Assembly: GCA_023055355.1 (NCBI GenBank)
Contig: JALJCS010000015.1
Coordinates: 16,667,516 to 16,731,515, forward strand
Direction: 5' to 3'
DNA length: 64,000 nucleotides
From: Agelaius tricolor
Taxonomy: Eukaryota > Chordata > Aves > Passeriformes > Icteridae
Under the pieces are notes generated by a model, which worked only from the letters and a program-made list of their open reading frames with translations, made no database searches and was not told where the DNA came from. Numbering within the stretch: position 1 is the stretch's first letter; each line of letters begins with the position of its first letter. This document shows positions 49,871 through 62,700 of the stretch, in pieces. The position numbers and the translations under genes were made by a program.

Positions 49871-52800
49871 CACAGGGACATGCTTCACTATCACTTATCA
49901 GTTTCTCCTGGGGAAGTCAGCAAGGTGCTGAACATCTTCTGAGACTCAGTGAGAGGGATTGTTTCAAAGATAGATTCCAAATGCATGAAACTAAGAGAGT
50001 AAACATTTCTTGAGTTCATTTTTAGATAGGAAAAAGGTATTTCCACTTACTTTTCCATGAGACTATAATTAGCTGAAATTTTGTATGTAACATGAAAGAC
50101 TCATACCTATGATTTCCTTCAGTCATACACATGCCATTTCATAGCCATTCAATGAAAAACTTCAATGACCCTGGGTTGCTTTTTTGTCTTTAAATTAAAA
50201 GAACAGACATGGACATACACAAATTTCATCTTACTGCATACAGGTTTATGTTCAGAAATCAAGGTATCCAGAGGATTGATGGCGAAAGCCAAAAATGAAG
50301 ACTGGTTAGGATCTAAAAGTCTAAAAGCAGTGCAGCACCACAGGGCACATTTTAAAGCAAACTGTACACAAATTTCCTAGTTAAGTTCACAGCCCTTCTA
50401 TTGAAGTCAGCTGGGGCTTCAAACAAGAAGATGTGACAGGGATGTGACTTGAGAGGCCACCAGTGACACCCATCTGAGGAGGGTGCACAGGGTGGATCGC
50501 AGCCTCGATGGCTGCTCACTGCTCCCAACTTAGGAACAGCTACTGAAATGGAACAATAACCAAGAAATACATTGTTTGAGAGCCATCCTGCCCATCCTAG
50601 GGAAATACCTTTGCCTAGGTTGTCCAGAGGGCAGAACTCCCAAAGATTTCTCTGGCTGTGTTGCTACTCCCAGGTGGTGCACAAACACACAACACAGACA
50701 CGCTTCAGCACTGGCCTACACACTGTGGATCATACATATTTATTCTCCCTGCACAAACCTGACCAAACCATTTTGGTTCAGTGGTAGATACAGATGCTCT
50801 CCATTACACCAGTTTCAGAAGGTAGCAAATTCATGGGTCTCAGCACAATTGCAGCTGTTTAATATTCGTGTACAGAATAACACAATAAGCCTTATAAAGT
50901 CCACACTGCATTGCAGGGTCACTTCTCCACCAATATTATCATATATTATATTATAGTAAACTTTAACTGAGATCTTTTTTTTTACAGTAAGTCACACAGA
51001 GAAAATTATATTTCATTTATAGATACTCTAAGAGGGTGAATTTTTATCCCTGTTTCCCAGGATTTGTACCAGGCACACAGCAGATCTACACAGTGGATAA
51101 ATTTGGCCTCTCTTGCTTGACAGTGAGGTAAATTGCACCAACTCTAGTAAGTTGCACAGTTTGTCCTAATCTATGTTTTATTCCTTCACATACACCTCAA
51201 TTTGAGGGGAAAAGAAATAGATATCAGATGTGACAAGTGTATGTTTTTTTCCCCTGATATCTGACTGTTCATTTTGCCTTGGAAGGGCTGGAGCACCTTT
51301 CAAAAGTTTTAGCCCTCTGTTTCTGAGGAACTTATCCTTGTGGCATGTCTGTCAGTTTTCACAGTGCTCAAGCAAGTCTTTGCAATTTTCACATAATGGC
51401 AGTTGTTGACAGGTTGTTAGGGCTGACAGTGAATATGTTTGAAAAACTGTCAAGCTGGTGAAAAAAAAATTAGAGGAGAGAGAAGGAGCCTCCTTACATT
51501 TGTAACAGCATGTTAAACTGTAAATGCATTCTCAAAATGCATAGGCCTACTTCCAGTCGTGTTACTTGCTCTACAATGACAGCATATGTGAATATATGAT
51601 CCTTAGAAATTAATGTCAGATTGTCATTTTATAGGTCATGGTCACATTACTACAAAACTGTTTACCTTTATAGAATTGATTTTACCTTTAATGCTCAATA
51701 ATGGCTGATTCAAGCAAAGAAATTCCTAGAAATAAGGTGCCAGTGCTGCTGGCTTTTAATTAGCTTTATAGTGCTTTTGCCAGAGGTGTGACTGGCCCGA
51801 GAGCCCCCGGCAATGAGCAGATCCTGGCTCCTGTCCAAGGGCCTTTTCCAGCACTGTGCAGACGGCTATGGAGGTCTCAAAGCTCCTCAGAGAGGTGAGG
51901 GACCAGCAGCACCTGTGGCTGAGACTCAGCCTTGAACCCTCTTCCACAGCCACCAGTGTCAGGTCTGTGGAGAGTCTCTGCACCCAAAATTGTGACAGGC
52001 TCAAGAAAGGAACCCCTGTGGATGGATCTTTATTTACACTGCCTGCCAGTGAACTCCAAAATGGTCCCTTGAACAAAGCAGGCTGAGAACCATGAATCTG
52101 ACATCACAGAAATTACTTTGCCTCATTATTTTAAGACAGATTGAGCTCATTTTGGTGATGCTGAAATATGGGGTTAGTAACTGATGAGGAATCTTTTCTC
52201 TTACATGTCAGACAGACTGATTCTTCTTTGATAAAGAAGTTATATAATTCAACTTATTTCTGGGAAGAATGAACTCGCCTATCTCTCCTTCACATAAGGG
52301 ATTTCTTAAAATAATTTTAGTTCAGATTTTAAATACTTTTTCTTACAGTCTTTTTATAGCACTGCTTTGCTTATCATGTCAAGGGTAACAATATGAGTCC
52401 TGAGCACCTACAGTGTGAGACAGGCCTGCTTTGTCTAATATTGGAAAAGACTAAAATAACTGAGAAGAATAAAGGGCAAGCTAGCATAATCACAGCCATG
52501 AAATTATTATAACTATGTTAGGGTACTGTGGACTGTTTTCACAGCAACAAACTGGTCTAAAAAAAAGGACTTTGATATGGTTAACTATGTAGAGGCAGCA
52601 TTGCAGTCGACAGCAGCTGAGTTACATGACTAGCAGAAAAATAAAGTTGTTAGAAATAGGCAAAAGAGGATAAATCCGTGAAGGAAGATGGCAAAGGTGA
52701 TACAGAAGAATTCGTGGATGATCTATCTCCCAGGGCTACGTGCAGCATCAAGAATATGCTGGGGCTTGAAGATACACTAAAAAACAAAAGGATAAAATAA

Positions 52801-52984
52801 TACAGGAGATAACCAAAACAGAATGGTTAGGAGGAAGACTAAAAATGAATCATGGAAGAAAGTCTAGATAACATGATCAGGAAACACCAGACTGTAGTAC
52901 AGAGGGGAAGAAGACTCCATGAGGTTCAGTGTAGATTGACATCTAGACTGAACTCAAACCTTGATGTGTCACAGAAGCTTCTTC
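49871..52984. other. Noncoding DNA, no gene seen
   Basis: Includes a GC-richer patch at 51780-52080 with overlapping sense and antisense chance frames (106 and 76 codons) and AT-rich DNA elsewhere. A bit of ctattgaagtcagctgggg near 50399 is reminiscent of the palindromic fossil but too short to call. Confidence 0.5.
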
Positions 52985-53048
52985 CAGCTCCTGCTGAAGT
53001 CAAGAGAAGAGCTCCCATTTATTTGAAGAGAAGCAGGATTAGGTCCTA
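52985..53048. repeat. Copy D of the palindromic fossil
   Basis: The order cagctcctgctgaagtcaag (52985-53004), agctcccatttatttgaaga (53010-53029), gcaggattaggtcct (53033-53047) matches TGAAGTCAATGG, spacer, CCATTGACTTCA, 'gcaggattnggccct'. It directly abuts the MIR-like copy starting near 53060, so the module may be a flank or part of a composite element. Confidence 0.55.
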
Positions 53049-53059
53049 ATCCTTCTGCC

Positions 53060-53180
53060 TCACTATCCAGTAAAGTGAGGATAATAATTGTATTGACAGG
53101 TAATTCTGTCTCACAGGAGTATTCTGAGGATTACGTAGCGTCTGCACTGTGCTGTGAAATGCTAAGTGCTAAATATGATT
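53060..53180 (+). repeat. MIR/CORE-SINE-like fossil, sense
   Basis: The order cctcactatccagtaaagtg (53060-53079), aggataataattgtattg, tctcacaggagtattctgag (53110-53129), gattacgtag, ctgtgctgtgaaatgctaag (53147-53166), tgctaaatatgattat matches the 3' half of sense MIR: 'cctcatctgtaaaatggggataataatagt..ctcatagggttgttgtgaggatta..aagtgcttag..gctaataaatgttagctatta'. Convincing by eye. Confidence 0.7.
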
Positions 53181-53189
53181 ATACAGGGA

Positions 53190-53445
53190 TTTCCATCCAA
53201 AGATCTCAAAGCACTTTCCAAACATTAATAATTGAAGCTTTATAATACCCTTAGGACTGCACATGTAAAGAAGGCAAACAAGATTCAGGGCTCAGCAAAG
53301 CGGACAAGGATTATTAGACTTATTTTATAGTGGATAAACTACACCACAGTGAGATTAAGTGACTTGCCCAAAGTAACAGAACAAATCAGTGACACTTCAG
53401 AAAATGAGCCTAGAAGGTCAGACTCCTTCACACTTTGCACAGAAG
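53190..53445 (-). repeat. MIR/CORE-SINE-like fossil, antisense, longest copy
   Basis: Collinear with reverse-complement MIR over about 250 bases: caaagatctcaaagcacttt (53198-53217), ccaaacattaataattgaag, ataatacccttagg, ggattattagacttatttta (53309-53328), tggataaactacaccacagt, gagattaagtgacttgccca (53351-53370), aagtaacag and a 'ggtcagactcctt' end. It faces the sense copy just upstream, so the two form a convergent pair. Confidence 0.78.
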
Positions 53446-55492
53446 AGATGCACATGGGGTGAGAGGGTCAATCAGCTTTTGGAAGGACTTGGATGGATCA
53501 AACCATTGAAGAGATGTGCAACACCCGGAGAACACTGAGGAGAGCACAAGAAAAACAAAGAAGGTTTGTTTATTTTTTGGTACTTGAGCAAGAACCAGTA
53601 GAAGAAAATACAATGCCTTAAAGCAGCAAAAAGTAGAGCTTACTGGCAGGAGGCATAGCCTCTGCTAAGAACATCAATTCTTTGGCTTACAGATTTAACA
53701 AAGACGACAGAGAACATGTGTCAGAACTCAGATTAATTTCCCAGGGGAAGAACAAATACAGAAAGAAATTGAAATCATGTTAGAACAAGAAATCAAGAAA
53801 TCAGAATGACTGAAGACTGGCTGGATGAATGGTACATACTCCTCTCAAGTTCTAGAACAAAAGGCAAAGTATTGACAAAATTCTTCAAAATAATTTTGGT
53901 ATCAGTGTATTACACAGCCTCATCTAACACTGGAATGGACTTGAATCTCAGGGTGGCAAGCAGAGCTAGAAGAAATCACAGCAGTCTTGGCAGATAAGAA
54001 CAACCATAAATGTAAACAAAGACGGCTTCTGAGAACACTCAAGAACTCAGTTTTGGTACATGATGAAAAAAGAACAATCTTGTCTAGCAATCATGACTGA
54101 ATATTAAAAAAAAAATACAACTCTGGAAGAGGACTTGGGCTTTGAACAGGGCCAAACAACCACCTTAAAAAGTAGTGATATTCATGAGATTAAAAGTGAT
54201 CTTCATCTGCCAGCCAGCAAGACTTTGGAGCATGGGATAGCGCTGCAACATTCAGATGAGGAATTGCAGCAGGTACTCAAAGTGAAATTTGGTTGTCAGG
54301 ATCAGCATTTGGAGATGAAATAAGTTCCCTCACCATGTGTGTTTTTACAAATTTCTCAAGAGCTCCTGAGCAAGAGGGAACATTGGACACTTTTGGAGGG
54401 AGCAGTAAGTGGAGCCCACTGTCAGTGGTTACTTCAACAATATTAATCTCATTTCAGTGCAACAGTGGAAAGGATGTTTTCACTGCCTTGGTGCAACACA
54501 GAAAGTGTTTTGCACACTGGGAATGAACACAAGTCCAAGATCTCTCTGCTTTAGCTACTACAAAGGTTGAAAGGAAATATCACAAATCTATACAAGCACA
54601 GACTGTGTATATACACAAAAAAAAAAATTAAGAAAAATACATTATGGTAAACTCAGGGGGAAAACAGAAGTGTTACACAGTTATGTGTCTACACAGGGGC
54701 CTATAAAACCACAGAAAAAAAGTTTTAAGTACTTGCTGAAAAAGCAATACTGAACTAAAATTGCTAAGCATAAAAGTGTGACTCCAGAAGTTTCTATCCA
54801 TCACTTTGGGTTTAGATTCTGGTAAAAGAAAAAGTCATTTCCTTGGCTGCTTCATTGCAGGAAAAAAGCCTTGAAATAATTAACGAAGCCCAGCCCCTGT
54901 ATAAAGGTAAAGCATTGTCTTTAAATCCAGTTTCTTTTCTGTTCCAGCTTCTCAACTTTGCTTTTGCTAAATCAATTTCTTCTGTGCCATGCCATGCAAT
55001 GCTGGGCACTTAGCTTGAAAAGAAAACATCTAATAATTACTTAAAGTGTGCTATGAATATGCATGGTTCATACTGACCAAAAGGATAAACTTCAGAGAAG
55101 TACTTTCACCTCTTTACTGGAATTAAATTTAATCTGAGCAATAGGATTTGATACAGACATGAAGCTCATGACCAGCTTTGTAACAAATACACTATAAATA
55201 TTTTTAGTTAAAAGTGATCTGAAATAAAGACAATCTAGTTTAAAAACCTTACAGTGTTATTGGCAAAGATCCTAGAGATCTGTAGCAAACATTTTAACCT
55301 GCTCTGAAAACAGTATCAAGATGTTTGAACAGCTGAATCAATTTGCCTTTAGGTCAGTGTGAGTGTTTTTGTTTATTTTCAAGGAATCATTGTGAAAAAC
55401 ACAGATAGATAGGAAGCTTATATACCAAAAGATGAAATCTCCTTTTAATCCTAATTTCCCAAGTTTCTACACTTCCAACTGAGTTAATTAAG
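53446..55492. other. Noncoding DNA, no gene seen
   Basis: AT-rich with short A runs (for example 54102-54116 and 54617-54628). Frames of 61-77 codons are unrecognised. Confidence 0.55.
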
Positions 55493-55530
55493 GTTTGCCA
55501 CTGACTTCATTAGCACAGGATCAATATTTT
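55493..55530. repeat. Copy E of the palindromic fossil, partial
   Basis: Only the second half is clear: ttgccactgacttcattagc (55495-55514) then acaggatcaatatttt, matching CCATTGACTTCAATGGGAGCAGGATCAGG with substitutions. The first arm is not recognisable. Confidence 0.4.
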
Positions 55531-56379
55531 CAAATATAAAATGATAAACTATAACTCAAGGGTTTTTTTTCCTAAATAATATTTAACATCTCCATCATAC
55601 AGAAGGATTTCTGGACACAGTCTGTTGGTGAGAGATGTGACCTCTTTGAGGTACAAAGACTGTTCAGACTCTAAACAGGCTGCTCTAAAGCAGGTTTTGA
55701 TAAAACCCAATTCCCTGTAAGTGAAGAAATGTACCAAATATCACATCTTCAGTCTTTTACTTTTTATTATTTGCCAGATTTAAAAATTTTGCCAGCATCA
55801 TGAGCAGGGAATTTTATCCATTATTATCCCTTCTTACAACCAATGCAAACAGCATGGAGTATTCTTTTTGTGCATTAAAAGCACAGTGAACAAAACAACC
55901 AAAGGAGAATAAATAAGAACAGTCTCTGATTTGTACTGGATTTCTGTCCTTGGGACTGGATTACAAAGGATTTGGCTTCAGAATTTTAAAGCTACAGGCT
56001 TTCTGTATTTTCCACAATAATTTGGAAAATAAGTCTGTTCACATTGAACAAAGTTTAATTGCTACCAGCAAAAAACTAGAATATATGACCTGGGATAACT
56101 CCTGCTATTTAGAGAAAATGAAACAAAATGGTTCAGTTAAATGCAAATACTTGTACTACTAGAGTAACAAAAGCAGGGTGTTCACCTTCCTAATATATTT
56201 GTTCCTTGATATTTCTGCTGTCCATGTAATGTTTGGCTTCACTAACTTGCTAATGTCCCAAGAAGATGCACAAACATTGTGATGAACACAGATTCCTAGC
56301 TATGATAACCTAAGTCAGTAACACTAAGACAATTTCTAAAAACTACATAAAATAAGCAGCTTTTTGCCTTTCTAAAATA
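55531..56379. other. AT-rich noncoding DNA
   Basis: No gene, RNA or repeat family recognised. Frames are under 75 codons. Confidence 0.55.
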
Positions 56380-56640
56380 AGCAAATTTTTTTTGCTTTTC
56401 ATTGCCATTAACAAGGAACCTGCGATCTAATAAATGTCACAATCAGTTTCATTTAATTAAAATAATAAATATTGTACAGTAATGCAGATTGACATTTATA
56501 TCTTCATTTACGTGAGGTTGGATTTATGGTCAATGCTTTATTTGATGGAGGCCACAAATAATGGCCATTAAAGTGCCACACGATGGACACAAGATCACAT
56601 TAATGAAATTAGACAAGGCAAGGCATTGATATATGGAGCC
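56380..56640. promoter_or_regulatory. Candidate conserved noncoding element
   Basis: Non-repetitive AT-rich block with catttaattaaaataataaa, ggatttatggtcaatgcttt (56520-56539), a perfect palindrome aatggccatt (56560-56569) inside aggccacaaataatggccat, and cattaatgaaattag. The mix of homeodomain, HOX/CDX-like TTTATG and other words in single-copy-looking DNA resembles vertebrate enhancers. Not tested by alignment. Confidence 0.28.
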
Positions 56641-57849
56641 CTCCTGCTAGAAAATAAAGTAAGTCATGTCCAAAGCAGATGTTTTCCTTGGCTGCAGTTT
56701 AGGTTTGCTGAGTTTTTAGTGGGCAGTTTAACTCATTTACACCAAGGTGGAAAGGAAGAGAACCCCTGTGAAAATGCCTCTCAAGATGTATTACAATTTA
56801 TGCAGCATATGATAAACCAGCTTCCCTTGTCTAACACATTCATGCAAGAATGATTGTTAAGTGTAAAGAATTGTCTAATGGAATACTGATTATTCAATTT
56901 CAGCTAAGCAGCCTTGTATAAAGTTTTTGTGGTTATTGGTGGAATAAACACCTCATCTCTCCCTTTTGCTAACTAAACACACACCCAGGGAGGTAAGTAC
57001 AGAAACATACAGGTTCATGACCCTTTTTCTTTATTAAAATAATATCAAGAGTTTTGAAATATTGGTGTAAGGTTACTATAGGGCAAGCAGAAGGGATAAG
57101 AGGGAAAAACATTTCCACAAAGGAGGACTCTCCTCTTACCTCTGCAGTTGCACCATCACCAATTTTTGTTGCCCATCCTGGATGCAGTGGGAGCTCCTTT
57201 GCTTCTCACTCCAGAGTTTTCCATTAAAAGATAGTACTGCAGTATCTATCCTCACAGTGCTTGCTTAAAAAATCAGGCAAGTCCATAGCTCTGCTGCAGT
57301 GAATAAATAATCTCAAGTAGCAGAACATTGTGAAAAATGAAACAAACTTGCCTCGTGGGCAAATTATCTAACTGGATGCTGTGTGTGAAGTTCAGATAAA
57401 CATTCAGTTACATGGAACAGCATCTCAAAGTTTGATATTTATCTTTGTGGATTTATTTTCACCTCAGGATCTTCATGTGCCATGCTAATATGATGCCAAA
57501 CAGGTTCAAGTGAAAAAAAAAAAACAAACAAGTAAATCATTTTTGGAGGCAACACAGACAATAAAACGTGCCAAAACAATGAAAGCCATTATAATTTTTT
57601 TCTTCTGAACTAGACAAATAGCTTTTAAAGCTATGCCTTCTAAAGAATGGCTCAGCTTGGTCATTTATGCTAAAACTAGGCATTACAAGCCTAAGGGTCT
57701 GGTCTAAATAACAATACCTTCATTAATCAATTTATAACAGCTGAGATCCTATTTCTGGCTCTAGAGAGGAATGCAATATAGCCAGCTGAAATTTGGCCTC
57801 ACATTCCTCAGGCTCAGGTGAAATGACACTGCAAATAATTTAGACATCT
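56641..57849. other. Noncoding DNA, no gene seen
   Basis: Contains a 12-base A run at 57513-57524. A 75-codon plus frame (56626-56853) is unrecognised. Nothing else is seen. Confidence 0.55.
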
Positions 57850-57878
57850 CTGGACAATTTATTCAATAAATTGTCCAG
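57850..57878. repeat. Perfect 13-bp-arm hairpin, 3-base loop
   Basis: Arm ctggacaatttat (57850-57862), loop tca, arm ataaattgtccag (57866-57878). The arms are exact reverse complements. Pairing stops abruptly at both ends, so the stem is too short for a microRNA precursor. It could be a palindromic protein-binding site, a fragment of a transposon terminal repeat or a templated-repair product. Confidence 0.95.
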
Positions 57879-59739
57879 CTTCTTGATCTATTTATCACAA
57901 GGGATGGAGCTGATTTAACTAACAACTTTACCTGCCTTATTCCAGAATCATTTCCACATTCTGCTTCAAATTCTCCCTTGAACAAAATTAATGTCCTTAT
58001 ACAGATAAATCTATGCTTATGTTTCTTGAGAAACCAGGCACAGATAAATCTGAGGCCTTAGGCACTTTCACTTGCACACCACAAGAATCATGCAGTGATG
58101 AAATACTGTTGGCTCAACCTGTGACTCTGAGCCATTGTCAGACGCCATCCCAGGGCTGAAGAGGATGCAATCTCACCCCAAAGTCCTGCTGGGTGGGTTA
58201 AACACACAGACAAAGCTGTGCTCCTTGTCCAGCACAACTTGCTGCACCTTTCAGAGCCACAGGACTCACAGGGGGCTGCACACCTGGGCAATGCAGGCTT
58301 TATTCAGATCAAACCCCTGTGCAGTACCCACTTCTCTGACAGCAAATTCAGCAGCTTTTCTCTGTTTCCAGAACTTTCTAAGGCTGCTCCCTTACACATC
58401 TTACTCCTCCACACCGGGAGGCTGAACTGAACAATTCCTGTTGACATGCACTTCTGCATTATGCACATGCACTAAAATCCTAGAAATGCAGGAAATGCAC
58501 AAAAGCTGGAAAGGCATGGGACACACAATTTAAAGCAAAGGTGAAACTGGAAAACCAAAATCACACAGATCTTAATGACTGAAGGGATGAATGCTTCATT
58601 TTGGTCAGTTCTCTAGGTAAGCTCAGATGGGCTCTCTGCTTCATCTGTCATTTCACAGGTAACCTTCATTAAACAAGTTTCATTTGGCACACAAAACCCA
58701 TATCTCATTTCAACAGTGAGCAATGTGTAATCAACATGTACAGTAGTCATCTCAGTATACTCATTTTCTGCATACATATAATTCTGATTAAATTAAGAAA
58801 CCAGCATATCAGCCTCAGTAAGAAGTGCCCCAGACACCTGCAATTGCTGCTCTTTTGTTTTTACACATTTCTCACACGACATCCTGCTAAGCCAACCCTT
58901 CAAGAAAGGGCTTCACAACACTTTATCAGCTCTTGCAGATGAGTCATTAAAAATCGAAGGTTTGTTGTCAAAAAGCCAGGCATCACTCATTCCTTTACAG
59001 ATAGTAACTTCTGGGGAGGAGAAAAATCAACACCCTCTCTGCATCAGGTTTCTGTACATGTGACCTCAGTCAAATATGGATACACAAAACCAAATTACAG
59101 TGTTGCTGAAATCAAAAGAAATTTTGCCATTGTAGCGCTGAGTTTACCAAATTTCAACTCGGTCATGTTACAAAATCAGGATACCAAAAACACAGGATTC
59201 CTTTAAACAAACCCAATTGCCTTTACAAGCTACACTGCTGCTCATTTCCCCTTTTACCATGTGAAAGTTAGGGCAGCATTCCTCGTGTCTGGCTGCTCAG
59301 CATGAATAATAGATACGTCATTTTTTAACTGTCAACAAAGTATCTGCAAGAGGTGCACTCAGTCCTTTTAAATATCTACAGCAAACTGTTTATTTGGCAT
59401 CACACACAGCTCACATTTTCCAACCAGCAAAGAAATTACTAAAAAGGACCGACATGTTAGACCACAGAAACAATTTTAATCACACCTTATTATCCTTATG
59501 TAATATTTAATTATCTCCTCTCCTACTCCCTTGCTTCAGTGACAATTTGCTCAATGATGTGTCAAGGAGATGGAAAAAAAACCCCAAAACAAATGAGGTC
59601 AAATCTTTGCAATAATACACTGGTGTTTATTTACTGAGGGCCAAAGCCTCCATGGCTGCAAATGGTGCAACTCCTGTGCAGGCAGCTGAGCTCTGCTGAT
59701 TTACACCAGCTGGGGACTGAAACACAACTGCTGAGAAAG
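57879..59739. other. Noncoding DNA, no gene seen
   Basis: GC-richer patch near 58130-58430 with overlapping chance frames up to 96 codons. The phrase ctgatttacaccagctgggg (59697-59716) resembles fragments I recall as common in sauropsid repeats, but there is too little flanking support to call one. Confidence 0.5.
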
Positions 59740-59759
59740 AGATTACACTGCTGTAATCT
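59740..59759. repeat. Small perfect hairpin, 8-bp arms
   Basis: agattaca (59740-59747), loop ctgc, tgtaatct (59752-59759). Perfect pairing, short. Confidence 0.85.
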
Positions 59760-62700
59760 TCAATGTAAACCAGGCAATATTTCAGACACAAAAAGCAAAG
59801 ACCTTAAAGGAGAGCTGAGACTGTACTGATAGGGTGACAAACACTCCCCTGCACAGCAGAGGACAAGTTTCCCAGTGGTGTAAATGGCCACACTTCCCCT
59901 GGAGCTCAGCTCAGGACCACCCAAGGCTTGTGTGGCTGCGGTCTCCAATACCTCCTTTGTAACAATTTGTCCCATCTTCCCTCTGATAATCCTTTTTGGC
60001 AGTGCTCCTTCCCTGCTCTTGTCCTCAGCAGATCAGATGCTTTTGGCAGCCTCGCCCCTCGCTGCCATTCCCTCTCCCATGCCACATGCTCCAGTGACCA
60101 CCCTGTCAGCTCTGCCAAAGGACCATTCCTGTGGCCCTGCTCTAAGTCAGGTCTGTCAAAGGACACCCTTCAGAAACAGAATATTCTCACTGTTGCAGAG
60201 TTAGAGCCCAACTGCATGAAAAGCTGAGGAGGAAAGGCAAAGTGGGCAGTGGGAACAGGAGTCACACATGGTGGTGGGAGAGGAGGAGCCTCTGAAATCA
60301 GATCTGCCAGAACAACATCATTGAAACGTCCACAATAAGTCACCTTATTTATTTGGGTTATGGCTGGGTCTCGGGGGCCTCAAACTTTTGAGGTTACAAT
60401 CCAAGAGCTACCTGATATTTAGAAGGTAATTACTTCCCTCACAGGTCAGGATTAGGCACAGGCACTTTCAACATTTAAGGCTTTATTGCCTATATAGACA
60501 TATATAAGCAATCAGCAGGTACTTAGAGCACAACAATTTGATATTGTCCCCAAAGTGGTTGGTGGCAGAGCTGGGCTAAAAACGTCCCAGTTCCCAAGTA
60601 GATGACAGCAAACATGCCAAAAAATTATCACAGCTCCCCGTGCAATGGGCAGCACTTACCCCTCATGCACTGGAAAGAGTTCACCTCTGTGTGTGCTCAG
60701 GATGCCACATCATTCTCCTGGTTTGGAAGGATCTTTTGATTTCCCTCCAGTATTACTGCCAACAATAACAATGGTGGCAGGGAACATGGGGATTTGGGAG
60801 AGGAGTTGCCTGCATTTGTTCTGAGCAAGGCAAGAAGTCCCTATGGGGAAAAAAAAAAAAAACCACAACCAAAAAAACCCACCCACTTCCCACACATTAG
60901 AGTTTTCATTATTGATAGCACCTCAAGGGCTGAAAAACTGATGGGAGACATTGGGGAAAATTAGGACAGGTTGAAAAAAAATGAAGGAATAGACAGCCCC
61001 AAGAGTGAGGATACCATTACAGTAAGTTGACAGACCATTAAAAAAAGGTCAGTCTCCACTTTAAATATATGAACAAATTAACAGAATACACCATGTTCAG
61101 CTACATGTTCAGAAGCACTAATGAGAATAGCTTGCAGTTCAGTTTACTTAGCTCTTTAAATAAACATGGGCTATTGGAAATGTTATACAACAACGCCAGC
61201 ACCATAAGTGTAGCTCCAACTCCTGTCATTCCTGCAGATGAGTTACAAATCTACAAGAACTTGTCTGCTCCATGCTTGCAGCCACCACTACACTTAAATT
61301 AGTAACTACATAGGCCTCTTCCAAGGCATATCAGAGACCAGCTGTGCAAGGACCTGTCACCTTCTTGTCAGTGAAAGTTTTCTGTCCAAAGAACTTTCGT
61401 CATCCCCCATTCCTCAAGTAGCTGGATGTCACTTGAAGAGACAGCTGAAGTCACTTGCAATGAATGGTCTCAAATCAGAGCTCACTGCCCTTGTCACAGA
61501 AAGTCTCACCCCGCAGCTAAAACTGTCACTGATCATGTTTAGATATGTACACTGAGGTATCAGATTAGAAAAGAGTATGCACGAGATGGGAGTTTAAAAG
61601 AGGCCAAGTTGCAAGGAAAATCTTAATAGGGAGAATCGAAGGCTTGAAGAGTTAGCCCTTTTCCAAACCAAATTTATATTTCCCATCAAATCCAATAAAA
61701 AATATCTAGCTTCTAAAAACGGCATGTGTCCAACCAACATATTCAAGAAGGAGCTAAAACTTTAAGTGGTACTTTGGCCAGAGAACATGCAGATTGCTGA
61801 GATATTATGGCATCTCTGCAGCAAGTTACTTCATTAATAGGAAAATACCCAAAAGGCATATCTTGGCTTCAAGATTAATGCTCAAAATGGTAGACACATG
61901 TGCTACAGTTAAAAAATAAATTTAAAATTGTATTAAATTGGTATATTCTTAAAAATAAATAAAAAAATCCCAACACCTTAAATATTATCATATTTGCTGT
62001 TTGTTTCTGACCCTCTGGCTTATATTAGCAATGGGAGCTTGGCCTCCTGGTTATGGCAAGAGATGGAACAATCCAGGCTCCACAGCTGCTCTCCCAGCTC
62101 AGGTACTGTCTTTTGGGTGACTCGCTCAGATTCTCACTAACTTCTAGGAAATCCAGTTTATCCACTGGCAAACCCAGCTGCCTGGTCTTGCCAAGGAGCA
62201 CTTGAGGACACATTTCTAAGGCTGACCTCTACACTAAAAATAGCCAAGTACAAGTTGGGTTGCAGCTGTTAACAGAAAGACAAAGGACATGGAAACATCC
62301 AGAAGATGGTCATTATGTTTCACATAATTTCATTTCACACTTTTAAGATCTTGCCACACCAGTACACCATAGGAGCTGGATCCTGGGGAATGCTCTGCAG
62401 GTTTGCCCGTGTTACACTGCAACCTCTGGTGCAATCTGGGCCAGCCCAGGAGCTCCAGAAAATGGGTTTCTCTGCTGTGCCTCTCCTCAGAAGGTGAATT
62501 TTAGTGGGAGAGTTGATAAGGGCATGGGGATTGGAAGACATGCACAACAGAATGCAGGAGTGCTTCTTCCTCTCTACAAGGACACCTCCCAAAAAGCTGG
62601 AGATGGAGAAGAAACCCTTGACAAATCTCAAAGTCTGCTGCTGCCTGGGAATTGAGAAGACATACCTAAGCTTTCACTTCTGCCTGTCCAGTCCTCCTCC

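Noticed and set aside
51756..52086. Overlapping sense (76 codons) and antisense (106 codons) frames in a GC-richer patch
   Set aside because: Both strands are open because of composition, and neither translation is recognisable.
59760..59975. Minus-strand frame starting Met-Gly-Gln, superficially like a retroviral Gag start
   Set aside because: Only 71 codons, with no continuing gag/pol-like frames, no LTR pair, no primer-binding site and no further similarity. A three-residue match is not evidence.
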